Source: JAUIIK01 sp963709995
Lineage (GTDB): Bacteria > Chloroflexota > Chloroflexia > Thermomicrobiales > CFX8
NCBI GenBank assembly: GCA_963709995.1
Contig: CAVPYN010000001.1
Span: 1-64,000 of the forward strand
DNA length: 64,000 nt
Direction of reading: 5' to 3'
The notes under the pieces were generated by a model. The model made no database searches and was not told the origin of the DNA. It saw only the letters and a list, made by a program, of their open reading frames with translations. This document shows, in pieces, positions 55,730 to 64,000 of this stretch (the stretch's first letter is position 1; each line of letters opens with the position of its first letter). A program made the position numbers and the translations under genes.

Positions 55730-57349
55730 TCAGGCGCTGCGGGATAGCTCTGTGGTCTGAAGGAATGGTGAATGGTTAGGGGACAGGCTCGACGGACCGG
55801 GACTGACCAGGATGCCAGGAATGCTCTCAATGTTGCCGGCGGCCCCCACAACCTCTGGGGCAACGCTAAAGCGGTGTTTCCCGGCGCGTTTGGCTTCATA
55901 CATGGCGCGGTCGGCTGCCCCGAAGATGCTGTCGATCGAAAGATCGGGACCGGTTGGCCAGGCGATTCCGATGCTTGCGCCAACTGCCGCCGCGCGCCCG
56001 CCAATCCTTACAGGAACATCAAGCGCGTCAAGGATCCGATTGGAGACCGTGATGCCGGTTTCGCGCGGCGATTCATTTTGCAGTCTCAGGAGAACCAGGA
56101 ATTCGTCCCCGCCAATGCGACCAACCATATCCCCGGATCGCACGCAGGCGCACAATTGTTCAGCAACGTGGACCAGGAGTCGGTCGCCACCGCCATGACC
56201 GAGTTGGTCGTTGACATCCTTGAAATTATCGAGATCCAGGAACAGCACTGCTATTGAAGCATCCCCGGGCTGTTCCAGGATCTCGTCCAAACTGGCCTTT
56301 AGCAGCGAGCGGTTTGCCAGGCCGGTCAGCGAGTCGTGAAATGCAGCATACTCAAGCTCCCGTTGAAGCTCGGCCCGCTTCTCTATCGCCGATTCCAGCG
56401 AACCCACAATGAGACGCAGTCGCGATATCACGAGAACAAAGAGTGCCGCCGAACCAGCGGCGATCACCAATGTGTCGAGCGATAGTTGCCGAAACTGTTC
56501 GACGATCAATAGCGTAGGCACAAGGAGAGTGACGCCCACCAGCAGCGCGGCGCGTTGGGTCGAAAGTTGTGCCCCGGCTCGCGTGGTGACTGCGGGTCGT
56601 TGCTCCAGGACACGGATTGTCGGGTCAAACATCGCCGCAGCCCAGAAGGTGTAACAGAGCATCCAACCCGCATCGGCGATGATTTCAATCGCCCCGTAAT
56701 TCTGGGTCAATTCTCCCCATCCGTACAACACATCGGAAATGCCGAATGCGACTGTCCCGGCAGCAAACAGCAGGAGGGCGCGACGGGGGCTAGCATCGAG
56801 TCGGAGTGCTAGTCGCACCAACAAAGCAAGAAGGAACAGATCGAGAATCGGATAGGCCACACTGATTGCCTGGCCACCGAGGCTCAATTCAGTGCCACCG
56901 AGCCGGGGTTCGAGAAAGACGATCCAGACGGTGACCGAAAGCCCGACGGCGAAAATTCCAGAATCGAGACTGTCTTCCCGATCGACACCAAAACTAACGA
57001 ACCGGCTCCAGAAGACGAATGCCGTGATAACCAGTCCGAATCCAGCCAGATAGAGTGGATCCGCGAAAGACGGGTTCGTAACTTCGCGCCCGAAGATTGC
57101 GCTGTGAAAGTCCCAGATGACATCCGCTGCGACGAGCAGCGCGATACCGGCGATCAACAGGTGCCAGGGGCGACTGTAGAGCGGGCGATGAAACCAGAGT
57201 CCGCTAATCGCCGCAACCAGGCAGATCCCACTCACCGTGTAGTAGAAGATATCGTTAGCTGGCGCCGCGACAAGGCTATGGAGACCCGTAAGCAGCACTC
57301 CAATGGCGAGAACTGCAAGCCAGATAGTGTTACGAATCTTGGTTGGCAT
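55730..57349 (-). CDS. Membrane-bound GGDEF diguanylate cyclase
   Basis: About 539 residues. Nine or so hydrophobic segments fill the N-terminal 330 residues and likely sense a membrane signal. The GGDEF domain starts at FHDSLTGLANRSLL. The active site is GGDEF in GRIGGDEFLVL, and RSGD lies five residues before it, the product-inhibition I-site. It makes cyclic di-GMP. The open frame runs back to 57448, but ATG 57349 (MPTKIRNTIWLAVLAIGVLL) starts just before the first helix and is preferred. Confidence 0.88.
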   Translation of the reverse strand: MPTKIRNTIWLAVLAIGVLLTGLHSLVAAPANDIFYYTVSGICLVAAISGLWFHRPLYSRPWHLLIAGIALLVAADVIWDFHSAIFGREVTNPSFADPLYLAGFGLVITAFVFWSRFVSFGVDREDSLDSGIFAVGLSVTVWIVFLEPRLGGTELSLGGQAISVAYPILDLFLLALLVRLALRLDASPRRALLLFAAGTVAFGISDVLYGWGELTQNYGAIEIIADAGWMLCYTFWAAAMFDPTIRVLEQRPAVTTRAGAQLSTQRAALLVGVTLLVPTLLIVEQFRQLSLDTLVIAAGSAALFVLVISRLRLIVGSLESAIEKRAELQRELEYAAFHDSLTGLANRSLLKASLDEILEQPGDASIAVLFLDLDNFKDVNDQLGHGGGDRLLVHVAEQLCACVRSGDMVGRIGGDEFLVLLRLQNESPRETGITVSNRILDALDVPVRIGGRAAAVGASIGIAWPTGPDLSIDSIFGAADRAMYEAKRAGKHRFSVAPEVVGAAGNIESIPGILVSPGPSSLSPNHSPFLQTTELSRSA

Positions 57350-57503
57350 TCCGTCCTGTTCCACGTCGCGTCGATCTTCTGCTCCAAATGATCCGGGATC
57401 GCGACTTTTCAGGACAGTGCCGATTCGTCCAGAAGCGATAGGGACCATTGGTCCCTCAGCCTTGTTCCGATGGCCTACTATTAGGAATCTCCGCTATTGA
57501 TCG

Positions 57504-58409
57504 TTAGATGAGTCCGAGAAATGACGCCCAGTGCTGGGCTGTGTCGACGCGTTGCCTGATTTCGTTTCGGGCCTCAACCTGCTGAGCCACGCCGTAGTCA
57601 GCCCACCAGAGGGCTGAATCCAGCGCGGTAAAAGCGGCATACAACGGAACCCTGCTCCATGCTCCGATAGCGCCGCCCTCGTCGCCATAGTGTTCCTTCA
57701 GGGCATTGATGCGAGATTGATCCACCGGTTGTTCGGTGATCAGGTATGCCAACTCTTCCGCCGGATCGCCGATGCGGCTGTATTCCCAGTCGATGAGGTT
57801 GACGCTGTTCTCGGCCCAGAGGATGTTCCCAACACTGAGATCCCCGTGCAGCCGAGCAAACTCGGTGTGGCCCCATCCGGGATCGTTAAACCGATCAGGA
57901 GCCTCCAACGTTGCAAGTAGGCCCGCAATGCGTTGGTCGACTGAAATGGCTGAGTGTATCGAATAGGACCGAAGCGATTGGACTCGAAAGGAAAAGAGAT
58001 CGGCGCGAGAACCCACGACCAGTTGCCGCTCGGGCCACGGTGTGAACCCCTGGTGGATGTTGCTGTGGACACAACTCAATACGCTGGCGAGTTGCCGAAG
58101 TTGCGCATGACTGGCTTCCTGGAGCGGGCGCGGGCTGCCCGCAAGGTAGCGATGGACGAGAAGCGAGTCGCTCGCATATACCATCCTGGGCACGCCTGGA
58201 CAGTCGGAGACATCGGCGATCGCCTCGTTTTCCAGGTCGAAGGTGCGATCCGGTCCGGCAATTCGAACGGTGAACTCCGGCTCTTCGTCCCTCCGCAAAT
58301 GAAGCACCCGGCTGTTCATGCCTCCGGAGGCTGGCTCCAGCGACCACCCTTGCCGGTCCTCGATCACCCCGTGTGTCTCCAGCGTCCTGAGAATCTGTCC
58401 GTTGCTCAC
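57504..58409 (-). CDS. APH/choline-kinase-type phosphotransferase
   Basis: About 301 residues with the aminoglycoside-phosphotransferase fold: the catalytic loop RLHGDLSVGNILW, metal motif NLIDWEYSRIGDPAEELAYL, and an N-terminal lobe with SRVLHLRRDEEPEFTVRIAG. The substrate could be a choline, sugar or drug. GTG 58409 is preferred because GAGGGATC precedes it. The open frame reaches 58679, but that would overlap the start of the divergent lipoprotein gene. Confidence 0.82.
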   Translation of the reverse strand: MSNGQILRTLETHGVIEDRQGWSLEPASGGMNSRVLHLRRDEEPEFTVRIAGPDRTFDLENEAIADVSDCPGVPRMVYASDSLLVHRYLAGSPRPLQEASHAQLRQLASVLSCVHSNIHQGFTPWPERQLVVGSRADLFSFRVQSLRSYSIHSAISVDQRIAGLLATLEAPDRFNDPGWGHTEFARLHGDLSVGNILWAENSVNLIDWEYSRIGDPAEELAYLITEQPVDQSRINALKEHYGDEGGAIGAWSRVPLYAAFTALDSALWWADYGVAQQVEARNEIRQRVDTAQHWASFLGLI

Positions 58410-58563
58410 ACGATCCCTCGTCGTTGCTGCCCGGCTCCACGTGATGCCCAGCCAGGATCGTAGCGCCAATCGACGTGCCGTCGAAATTGGTGGAACACTT
58501 AACCCTGGGCTGAGGGCCGGGACGTACGCGGCATAGCTTCCCGGGGGGATTCGCATCATTCTG

Positions 58564-59400
58564 TTGTCGTATGCATTCTGGCTTCGATGTTGGTGTCCGA
58601 TCGTCATGTTGGCCATTCTCCTGCCGTCCTGCTCGATGAGCGACGGAGATGGCAGGAGTGATGCTGGGGTACAGAACATCGATCAGATTCTGGCTGGTTC
58701 TATCGAGATCGTCGATCTGACCGGAACGAGCGCGCGCCTCAAGGCAGAAACGACGATTGATGTTGCCTGTTCTGTGGTCTACGGCACTGGACAGGATTAC
58801 GGCCAGCAGAGTACAGACACGGACATGGCTGGCGGCGGGCATAGCTTGCACAATCCGCTCCTCAACAACCTCGAGCCCGAGACGGTCTATCACTACCGTC
58901 TGGTTGGGGCCGGGCCTGATGGAACGCTCTACCGCAGCGAGGACATGACGTTCGAGACGCCAGCGGCAAGTGAATCGTCGGACCTGCTGGCAGCAGATGA
59001 AAATGTGGCGAGCGCGGACTCCGGAGCACGGGTAATCGAAGTCAGCAGTGAATTCGGGGATGGCTGGCAGGCTGCCAATGCGATCGATGGCAATCCGACC
59101 ACCGAATGGTCGTCGGCGAACGATGGAGATGACGCGTTCATCACGGTCGAGCTTGCAACCTCGACCGAATTGGAAGCGGTCGGCATCTGGACGCGGACGA
59201 TGGGTAGCAGCGCGCAGATCGAATCCTTCCAGGTTATAACCGATACCGGGGAGGTGCTGGGCCCATTTAGCGTCTCCAACGCCAATGGCGTGCATACATT
59301 TCCGGTATCCGTCATGGCCAGGACCCTCCGGTTTGAAGTTTTGAGCTCCTCCGGAGGAAACACCGGGCTGGTTGAGCTGGTCGCTATTACCGCCGCATAG
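58564..59400 (+). CDS. Lipoprotein with discoidin (F5/8 type C)-like domain
   Basis: About 278 residues. A lipoprotein signal ends at the lipobox LLPSC (about residue 22). A fibronectin-like domain (residues about 45-130, VYHYRLVGAGPDGTLY) is followed by a discoidin-like beta sandwich (about 150-275): WQAANAIDGNPTTEWSSAND and ELEAVGIWTRTMG. Such domains bind glycans. TTG 58564 is taken because it gives a proper signal; ATG 58606 would leave only eight residues before the cysteine. It starts the run leading to the WecG gene. Confidence 0.78.
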   Translation: MSYAFWLRCWCPIVMLAILLPSCSMSDGDGRSDAGVQNIDQILAGSIEIVDLTGTSARLKAETTIDVACSVVYGTGQDYGQQSTDTDMAGGGHSLHNPLLNNLEPETVYHYRLVGAGPDGTLYRSEDMTFETPAASESSDLLAADENVASADSGARVIEVSSEFGDGWQAANAIDGNPTTEWSSANDGDDAFITVELATSTELEAVGIWTRTMGSSAQIESFQVITDTGEVLGPFSVSNANGVHTFPVSVMARTLRFEVLSSSGGNTGLVELVAITAA

Positions 59401-59425
59401 TTCAGGACATCGAACGGGGTCAAGG

Positions 59426-60226
59426 TTGACTGATAAGTTTCCAGATAACGTGCCAGCCGCGCGGCCCCGTATTGAGATACTAGAGATCCCTGTTGATCTC
59501 CACGGCCCGGATGAGATAAGGCAAGAGATCGGCGAGTGGCTGGATGATCCCGCTGGAGGGTTGCGGCACATCGTGACCGTGAACCCGGAATATGTCATTG
59601 CCGCGCGCCGTAGCCGGCGCTTTGGCTGGACGCTCCGGAATGCTGATCTCGCGCTCGCCGATGGCGCGGGAATCGTGTTGGCGGCGCAACTGCTGGGACT
59701 GCCGGTCCCGGCGCGCATCACCGGCAACGATCTGGTGGAGCTTGTTGCCGCTATGGAGCACAAGCAAAAACGCGTCTTCCTGCTGGGCGCGGCCGAAGGC
59801 GTTGCCGCAAGCGCAGCCTCGGTGCTCCGGGAGTGTAACGACCATGCTTCGATCGTCGGAACCTTCTCCGGCGACCCTTCTCCGTCCGGGTGGGATGACA
59901 TCGCGGCGCAACTATCGGCCGCCTGCCCGACGGTGCTCTTTGTCGCCTTCGGACACCCGCGACAGGATCTCTGGATCGCTACCTACCGGGAGCAACTGGC
60001 GGCGCATGGCATACTCGTCGCGTCCGGCATCGGCGGGGTGTACGACTACCTGTCGGGAGGCGTGCCGAGGGCGCCGCAGGCGCTGCGCAAGCTTGGCCTG
60101 GAATGGCTCTACCGGCTCGTGCGCCAGCCCTGGCGATGGCGGCGTCAAATGGTTCTGCCACTGTTCGGTATCCTCGTGATGTGGACGGCGGTCACGTCAA
60201 TATTCGTGCGCGCCCGCGCCCGCTAA
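59426..60226 (+). CDS. WecG/TagA/CpsF family glycosyltransferase
   Basis: A 266-residue enzyme of the family that adds N-acetylmannosamine(uronate) to lipid-linked glycans. Core blocks are GLRHIVTVNPEYVIAARRSR, ADLALADGAGIVLAAQLLGL, RITGNDLVELVAAMEHKQKR and VLFVAFGHPRQDLWI. A C-terminal helix (LPLFGILVMWTAVTSIFVRA) may hold it at the membrane. TTG 59426 is chosen because an earlier in-frame start overlaps the previous gene. It heads the surface-glycan group. Confidence 0.87.
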   Translation: MTDKFPDNVPAARPRIEILEIPVDLHGPDEIRQEIGEWLDDPAGGLRHIVTVNPEYVIAARRSRRFGWTLRNADLALADGAGIVLAAQLLGLPVPARITGNDLVELVAAMEHKQKRVFLLGAAEGVAASAASVLRECNDHASIVGTFSGDPSPSGWDDIAAQLSAACPTVLFVAFGHPRQDLWIATYREQLAAHGILVASGIGGVYDYLSGGVPRAPQALRKLGLEWLYRLVRQPWRWRRQMVLPLFGILVMWTAVTSIFVRARAR

Positions 60227-60239
60227 GAACGCGAAGGTC

Positions 60240-60806
60240 ATGGCAACCGATTATCCAAGAGGCGAAGTCGATTGCGTCTGCGGATCAGGCATCAAGACGC
60301 GCCTGCGCTGCTCTCGCTGCGGCAAACCGATCTGCTACGAGTGCATGGTAGAGAGTCCAGTCGGATTCCGTTGCCGGGACTGCGCCAGTGGTCCGACGAT
60401 CTCCGTGTACCGGACTTCATCGCAACTGCTGATTCGCGCCCTTGCCGCGGGCACGGTTGTTGCAATCGGCGTAGGGATACTCTGGGGGTACTTTCCTGCA
60501 TGGGGCTTCTACATGGCGCTGCTGCTTGGTTTTGGAACCGCCGAGGCAATGGCCTGGGCCGCGAAATACAAACGGGGGCGTGAACTGCAAGTCACCGCCT
60601 TTGGCGCAATGGCGATCGGCCTGGTCGTCAGTCGCTACACCATCGCCGTGGTCAATCCGGAGCATTTCCCGATCGACCTCACCTTTCAGCTCTTGATCGA
60701 CAATTTCGATCAGGAGGTCATCCGGAGTGCGTTCTATCTCCAGGTGATCCCTGATTTCCTCTTTATGGCGATCCCATTCGCCATCGCCTACATCCGGTTC
60801 AGATAG
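60240..60806 (+). CDS. Zinc-finger (B-box-like) membrane protein
   Basis: A 188-residue protein. The N-terminal 50 residues hold paired cysteines (CVCGSG, RCSRCGKPICYECMVESP, FRCRDCASG), which form a B-box-like zinc ribbon. Three or four membrane helices follow (residues 62-84, 85-102, 115-135, 165-185). The combination occurs in Chloroflexi and actinobacteria as rhomboid-related or unknown proteins, but no rhomboid Ser/His active site is seen. It lies in the glycan cluster 13 bases after WecG. Confidence 0.75.
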   Translation: MATDYPRGEVDCVCGSGIKTRLRCSRCGKPICYECMVESPVGFRCRDCASGPTISVYRTSSQLLIRALAAGTVVAIGVGILWGYFPAWGFYMALLLGFGTAEAMAWAAKYKRGRELQVTAFGAMAIGLVVSRYTIAVVNPEHFPIDLTFQLLIDNFDQEVIRSAFYLQVIPDFLFMAIPFAIAYIRFR

Positions 60807-60816
60807 GAGCCGCCGC

Positions 60817-61785
60817 GTGCGCAATGTGCTAACGCGAATGCCAGGTCGCAAACTCTTTGTCATTGGCGATCTCTACCTCGACCATTACATCTTCGGAAGT
60901 CCGCAAAGAGTTTCCCGTGAAGCGCCGGTGCTGGTTCTCGATGAAGAGCGCCGAGAAGACCGGCTTGGCGGTGGAGCCGCGCCCGCCCTGGCGCTGAACG
61001 CGCTTGGCTGTGAGGTCGCGGTTAGCGGGGTGGTTGGCGACGACGCGGCCGGCCGGCGGGTTGTCGAGTTGTTGATTGCCTCGGGTATTGACGCCGATCA
61101 TGTAGCCGTGGACGCGACTCGCCCGACAACCGTGAAGACTCGCATCGTCGCCGAGGGCTTCTTCCTATTTCCCCAGCAACTGGTGAGGGTCGATCGACAG
61201 CAGCGCAGCCACATATCGCCAGATGTCGAAAGATTGGTCGGGCGCGCGATTCGCTCGGTGAAACCCGCAGCCGTTCTGGTGTCAGACTATCGCTCCGGTG
61301 TGTTGACCGATGGGCTCGTCGACCAGATTCTGGAATACCGGCGAGTGCAGGGCTGCCTGGCAACCGTCGATTCCCAGGGGGATCTCCGGCGTTTTCAGCG
61401 ATTCGATCTGATCAAATGCAATCTCAGCGAGGTGGAGACCTTTCTTGGTCGTGACCTTGGTGGGGCCTCCGATCGAAGGAGACGGCTTACCGAATTGCGC
61501 GCCGAACTTGAGTGCGGCTGCCTTGTCGTGACACGTGGAAGCGAAGGTGCGTCAATTGTTGAGGAGGGGTCGTATCTGGAGGTTCCTGCCGCGAAACGCT
61601 CCGAGGTCTTCGACGTCACGGGCGCCGGGGATACGGTGGTTGCCGTGATGACTGCCGCGCTGATTGCTGGAGCGCCAGCCGTGGACGCCGCCCGGCTCGC
61701 CCAGGTTGCTGCCGGGATCGTTGTCGGCAAGTGGGGGAATGCCCAGGCTTCGCGGGCAGAGATCGAAACGAAGCTGCTCGAATGA
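60817..61785 (+). CDS. HldE-type sugar kinase domain (PfkB/RfaE1-like)
   Basis: An intact 322-residue PfkB kinase resembling heptose-7-phosphate kinase. Marks are VIGDLYLDHYIFGSPQRVSR, EAPVLVLDEERRE, LGGGAAPALALNALG, PTTVKTRIVAEG, QQLVRVDRQ, and the catalytic DVTGAGDTVVAVM. The family GGAAN reads GGAAP, a notable change. GTG 60817 starts it. The stop overlaps the ATG of the adenylyltransferase gene (ATGA at 61782), so the two halves of HldE are separate but coupled genes. Confidence 0.87.
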   Translation: MRNVLTRMPGRKLFVIGDLYLDHYIFGSPQRVSREAPVLVLDEERREDRLGGGAAPALALNALGCEVAVSGVVGDDAAGRRVVELLIASGIDADHVAVDATRPTTVKTRIVAEGFFLFPQQLVRVDRQQRSHISPDVERLVGRAIRSVKPAAVLVSDYRSGVLTDGLVDQILEYRRVQGCLATVDSQGDLRRFQRFDLIKCNLSEVETFLGRDLGGASDRRRRLTELRAELECGCLVVTRGSEGASIVEEGSYLEVPAAKRSEVFDVTGAGDTVVAVMTAALIAGAPAVDAARLAQVAAGIVVGKWGNAQASRAEIETKLLE

Positions 61786-62270
61786 CGTCGATCGTCTCCC
61801 GAGCCGATCTTTCCAGCCTGGCGGAATCCCTTCACGCCAGCGGCACGTCGATCGTTCTGACGAATGGCCACTTTGACCTGCTGCACGTCGGCCATCTTCG
61901 CTATCTTCAGGCGGCCGCGGAGCTCGGGGATGTGCTGTTTGTCGCCCTCAACGACGATGCGATGACGATGGCGCGCAAAGGTCCGGGACGGCCAGTGATG
62001 CCTGAGCCTGAGCGATTAGAATTGATTGCTGGCCTCAGATGCGTTGACTACGTGACCGTCTTCTCCGAGCCGACGGCCGGGACCGTCGTTGAATTGGTCG
62101 CGCCCGACGTCTACGTCAAAGGCGGGGACTACGGACCAGGTGGCGCGCGGCTTCCCGAAGCGCCAATTGTCGAGGCTCTCGGCGGCCGGGTCGTAATCTT
62201 GCCGTTCGTCGCCGGACGTTCGACCAGCGATATCATCGCTGCAATTCGCGAGGGCCGGAGTCTGTCGTGA
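61782..62270 (+). CDS. HldE-type adenylyltransferase domain (RfaE2-like)
   Basis: An intact 162-residue nucleotidyltransferase of the HldE C-terminal type: VLTNGHFDLLHVGHLRYLQA contains HVGH, followed by VALNDDAMTMARKGPGRPVM, ERLELIAGLRCVDYV and the end ISTSDIIAAI-like RSTSDIIAAIREG. It would form an ADP-sugar from the kinase product, most likely ADP-heptose-type or ADP-glycero sugar. It overlaps both neighbours by 4 bases. Confidence 0.9.
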   Translation: MTSIVSRADLSSLAESLHASGTSIVLTNGHFDLLHVGHLRYLQAAAELGDVLFVALNDDAMTMARKGPGRPVMPEPERLELIAGLRCVDYVTVFSEPTAGTVVELVAPDVYVKGGDYGPGGARLPEAPIVEALGGRVVILPFVAGRSTSDIIAAIREGRSLS

Positions 62271-63906
62271 GTCAGGCTGAAGGCGTCGCCCGTCCTCCAG
62301 TCTCGACTGGGCAAGGAATCGGCACGGCCGCGGCCCTGCTCATGGCTGGCACGATCCTTTCGCGGATTCTGGGTCTCGTGCGCGAGCAGGTCACGGCCTA
62401 TCTCTTCGGCACCGGCGATATTGTTGCCGCGTTCACGATCGCCGACAATATTCACACGATGCTCTTCGATCTCGTCATTAGTGGCATGATGCAGGCCGCG
62501 CTGATTCCGGTCCTGAGTGAGTACGTTGGCGATGATCGACGCGACGAGTTACGCAGCATCACCGGTACGCTGCTGACAGCTTCGTCGATCGGCGTTGGCG
62601 CGGTCGTTGTCATCCTGGAGATGTTCGCTCCAGCGGCAGTGTTTGTGATGACCAGACTGGGCGGCGACCAGACGCGGAGTCCGGAAGTTGTCGATCTGAC
62701 GGTGCAGATGGTTCGTCTGATCTTGCCGGCCGTCTGGCTGCTGTCGATGTCGACAATCCTGATGGCGACGCTCTACTCGCTCCAGCGGTTTACACGACCA
62801 GCGATGTCACTGTCGGTTCGCAACGCGGCGATTATCTTTGCCGCGCTGACGTTGGGCCGCACAGCGCTCGGCGTCCGATCGCTGGTCGTCGGCATTGTGC
62901 TCGGCGCGTTGTTGCTCGTGCTCATGCTTCTTCCGGGACTAAAGGACGCGATGCCGCGACCCAATCTGAACTTTCGCCATCCCGCGATCAAGCGCATCTA
63001 TCTGCTCTACCTGCCGATCTTCGCCGGCCTTTTCGCGAATACCTTCGCATTGGTCGTCGACCGCAATCTTGCCTGGCGTGTAGGGGAAGATGCGCTGGGT
63101 GCGATGCGCTTCGCGACGACGCTCAATCAGATGATTCTCGGTCTGGTGGCAGCGGCAATTTCGCTGGCCGCGTTGCCAGCCCTGTCACGCCACTTCACCG
63201 CAGGGGATGAGGACTCGTATCGGGCGACATTGGCGCTCGGCCTGCGCATGGTCACGGTGCTGGTCATTCCGGCGGCGTTCGGCATGGCGGTGCTTTCCTG
63301 GCCAATCGTCCGCTTGATCTTTTTTCATGGCGCGACGACGCGAGAAGGCGCGGAATTGATCTGGCTGGCGCTATTGCTCTACCTGCCGGGAACGCTCTTT
63401 GCCGGCTTCGATCAAGTGCTGATTTTCGCGTTCTACGCGCGACAGAATACGAAGCTGCCCCAATTGGTGGGCATTATCGCTGTCGTCGTCTACTTCATCT
63501 TCGCGTTGTCGCTCTACCAGCCACTTGGAATGGCCGGTTTGGTAATCGGCGAATTCGGCCCAGTTCATCTTCCACACAGTTGTGATGATCTGGCTTGGCA
63601 GGCGGTTGCTGGCTGGCGAAGCGATTCGACGACGGTCAGTTCGCGCGGACGTTGAAGGTCTGCACCGGTAGCGGCATCGCGATGATGGTCGCGGCGGGTC
63701 TACTCGCGCTCGGGTTGAGCTACGGCCTGCCTGCAATGACTGGCACAGCTGGCGCGCTAGGGCGGGATCTGTTGATCGTCGTGATTCCTGTCGCTGCCGG
63801 GATGCTGGTCTATTCCGCCGGGCTTTACCATTACAAGATTGAAGAATTCCAGCTTGTGATGCGACGCGCCTCGTCTCTGGTGGGCGGTTTGCGGGCTCTC
63901 GTTTAA
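62267..63906 (+). CDS. murJ: MurJ/MviN lipid II flippase, two frameshifts near the end
   Basis: About 545 residues with 14 helices. MurJ blocks include LSRILGLVREQVTAYLFGTG, FTIADNIHTMLFDLVISGMM and AALIPVLSEYV; later LYLPGTLFAGFDQVLIFAFY. It moves lipid-linked wall precursors across the membrane. +1 insertions near 63551 and 63612 break the frame; NSAQFIFHTVVMIWLGRR and AKRFDDGQFARTLKVC follow, reaching TAA 63904-63906. If real they remove the last four helices. It overlaps the adenylyltransferase gene by 4 bases. The final 94 bases of the window are empty. Confidence 0.87.
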
Positions 63907-64000
63907 CGGCAACCGTCCGATCTCCACCCTCTCTTGCCTCAATTCGTGCCCTCGAATGTGCACCCCGGATAGATCGCTGCTGATCTCCCTGGCGTCTCTG

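Noticed and set aside
58410..58679. Longer N-terminus for the phosphotransferase
   Set aside because: No ribosome site, no domain sequence, and it would overlap the divergent lipoprotein gene.

Overview
The window looks like two different bacterial sequences joined at about position 46750-46757. Bases about 64-46750 are very GC-rich and carry families typical of Actinomycetota, perhaps Thermoleophilia-like: DUF1269, DUF6325 and SHOCT proteins, a DUF7144-type membrane protein, a GAF/PAS-HisKA_3 kinase with a NarL-type regulator, and PPK2. Bases about 46757-64000 have a lower GC content and different codon usage, and look like a Chloroflexota (Thermomicrobia-like) genome: SIMPL proteins, a primary-type sigma factor, an F420-type luciferase-like enzyme, a GGDEF protein, WecG-type and HldE-type enzymes, and MurJ. 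Taxonomy is inferred from gene families only. At the join a Na+/H+ antiporter (minus strand) and a SIMPL protein (plus strand) both lose their N-termini at the same spot. This is best explained as an assembly chimera, with recombination as the alternative.

Layout of the left part: a SEC-C tail (1-63); sulfatase, TetR, SulP transporter, small membrane protein and AI-2E-type permease; a decayed phospholipase D copy; a SHOCT / DUF6325-like / DUF1269-arylsulfatase set; then on the minus strand DUF1269, PAP2 phosphatase, lipid kinase, FGGY kinase, phosphoesterase and DUF7144. A sensor kinase/regulator pair (17154-19813) is flanked by two near-identical 68-bp inverted elements, each upstream of an outward-facing gene. 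Next comes a carbohydrate/redox run (CoA-disulfide reductase-rhodanese, SMP-30 lactonase, SDR, SCP2 protein, glycogen-debranching enzyme), then DUF1269, a TMEM175 channel, TetR with a divergent rhodanese and a DszB-like desulfinase, and a second DUF6325 module. An ion and stress block follows: P-type ATPase, PPK2, SulP, MFS exporter, TMEM175, DUF1269, DedA, an intact-length phospholipase D, ClC and the truncated antiporter. Sulfur handling (two sulfatases, two SulP, two rhodanese domains, desulfinase) and ion/pH homeostasis are recurring themes.

Many left-part genes are interrupted by single-base indels, mostly +1 insertions, although the protein can be read through by switching frame. They cluster in some genes and are absent from others, which suggests unpolished long-read sequence more than real decay. 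Coordinates of such genes span the whole reconstructed gene.

Layout of the right part: tandem SIMPL proteins; a large secreted protein with a crystallin-like domain set inside a PKD-like fold; DUF1684; the sigma factor; M48 protease; LLM oxidoreductase; GGDEF cyclase; phosphotransferase; a discoidin-type lipoprotein; then an envelope-glycan run on the plus strand (WecG/TagA transferase, zinc-finger membrane protein, split HldE kinase and adenylyltransferase, MurJ). I saw no rRNA, tRNA, CRISPR array, insertion sequence or replication origin.
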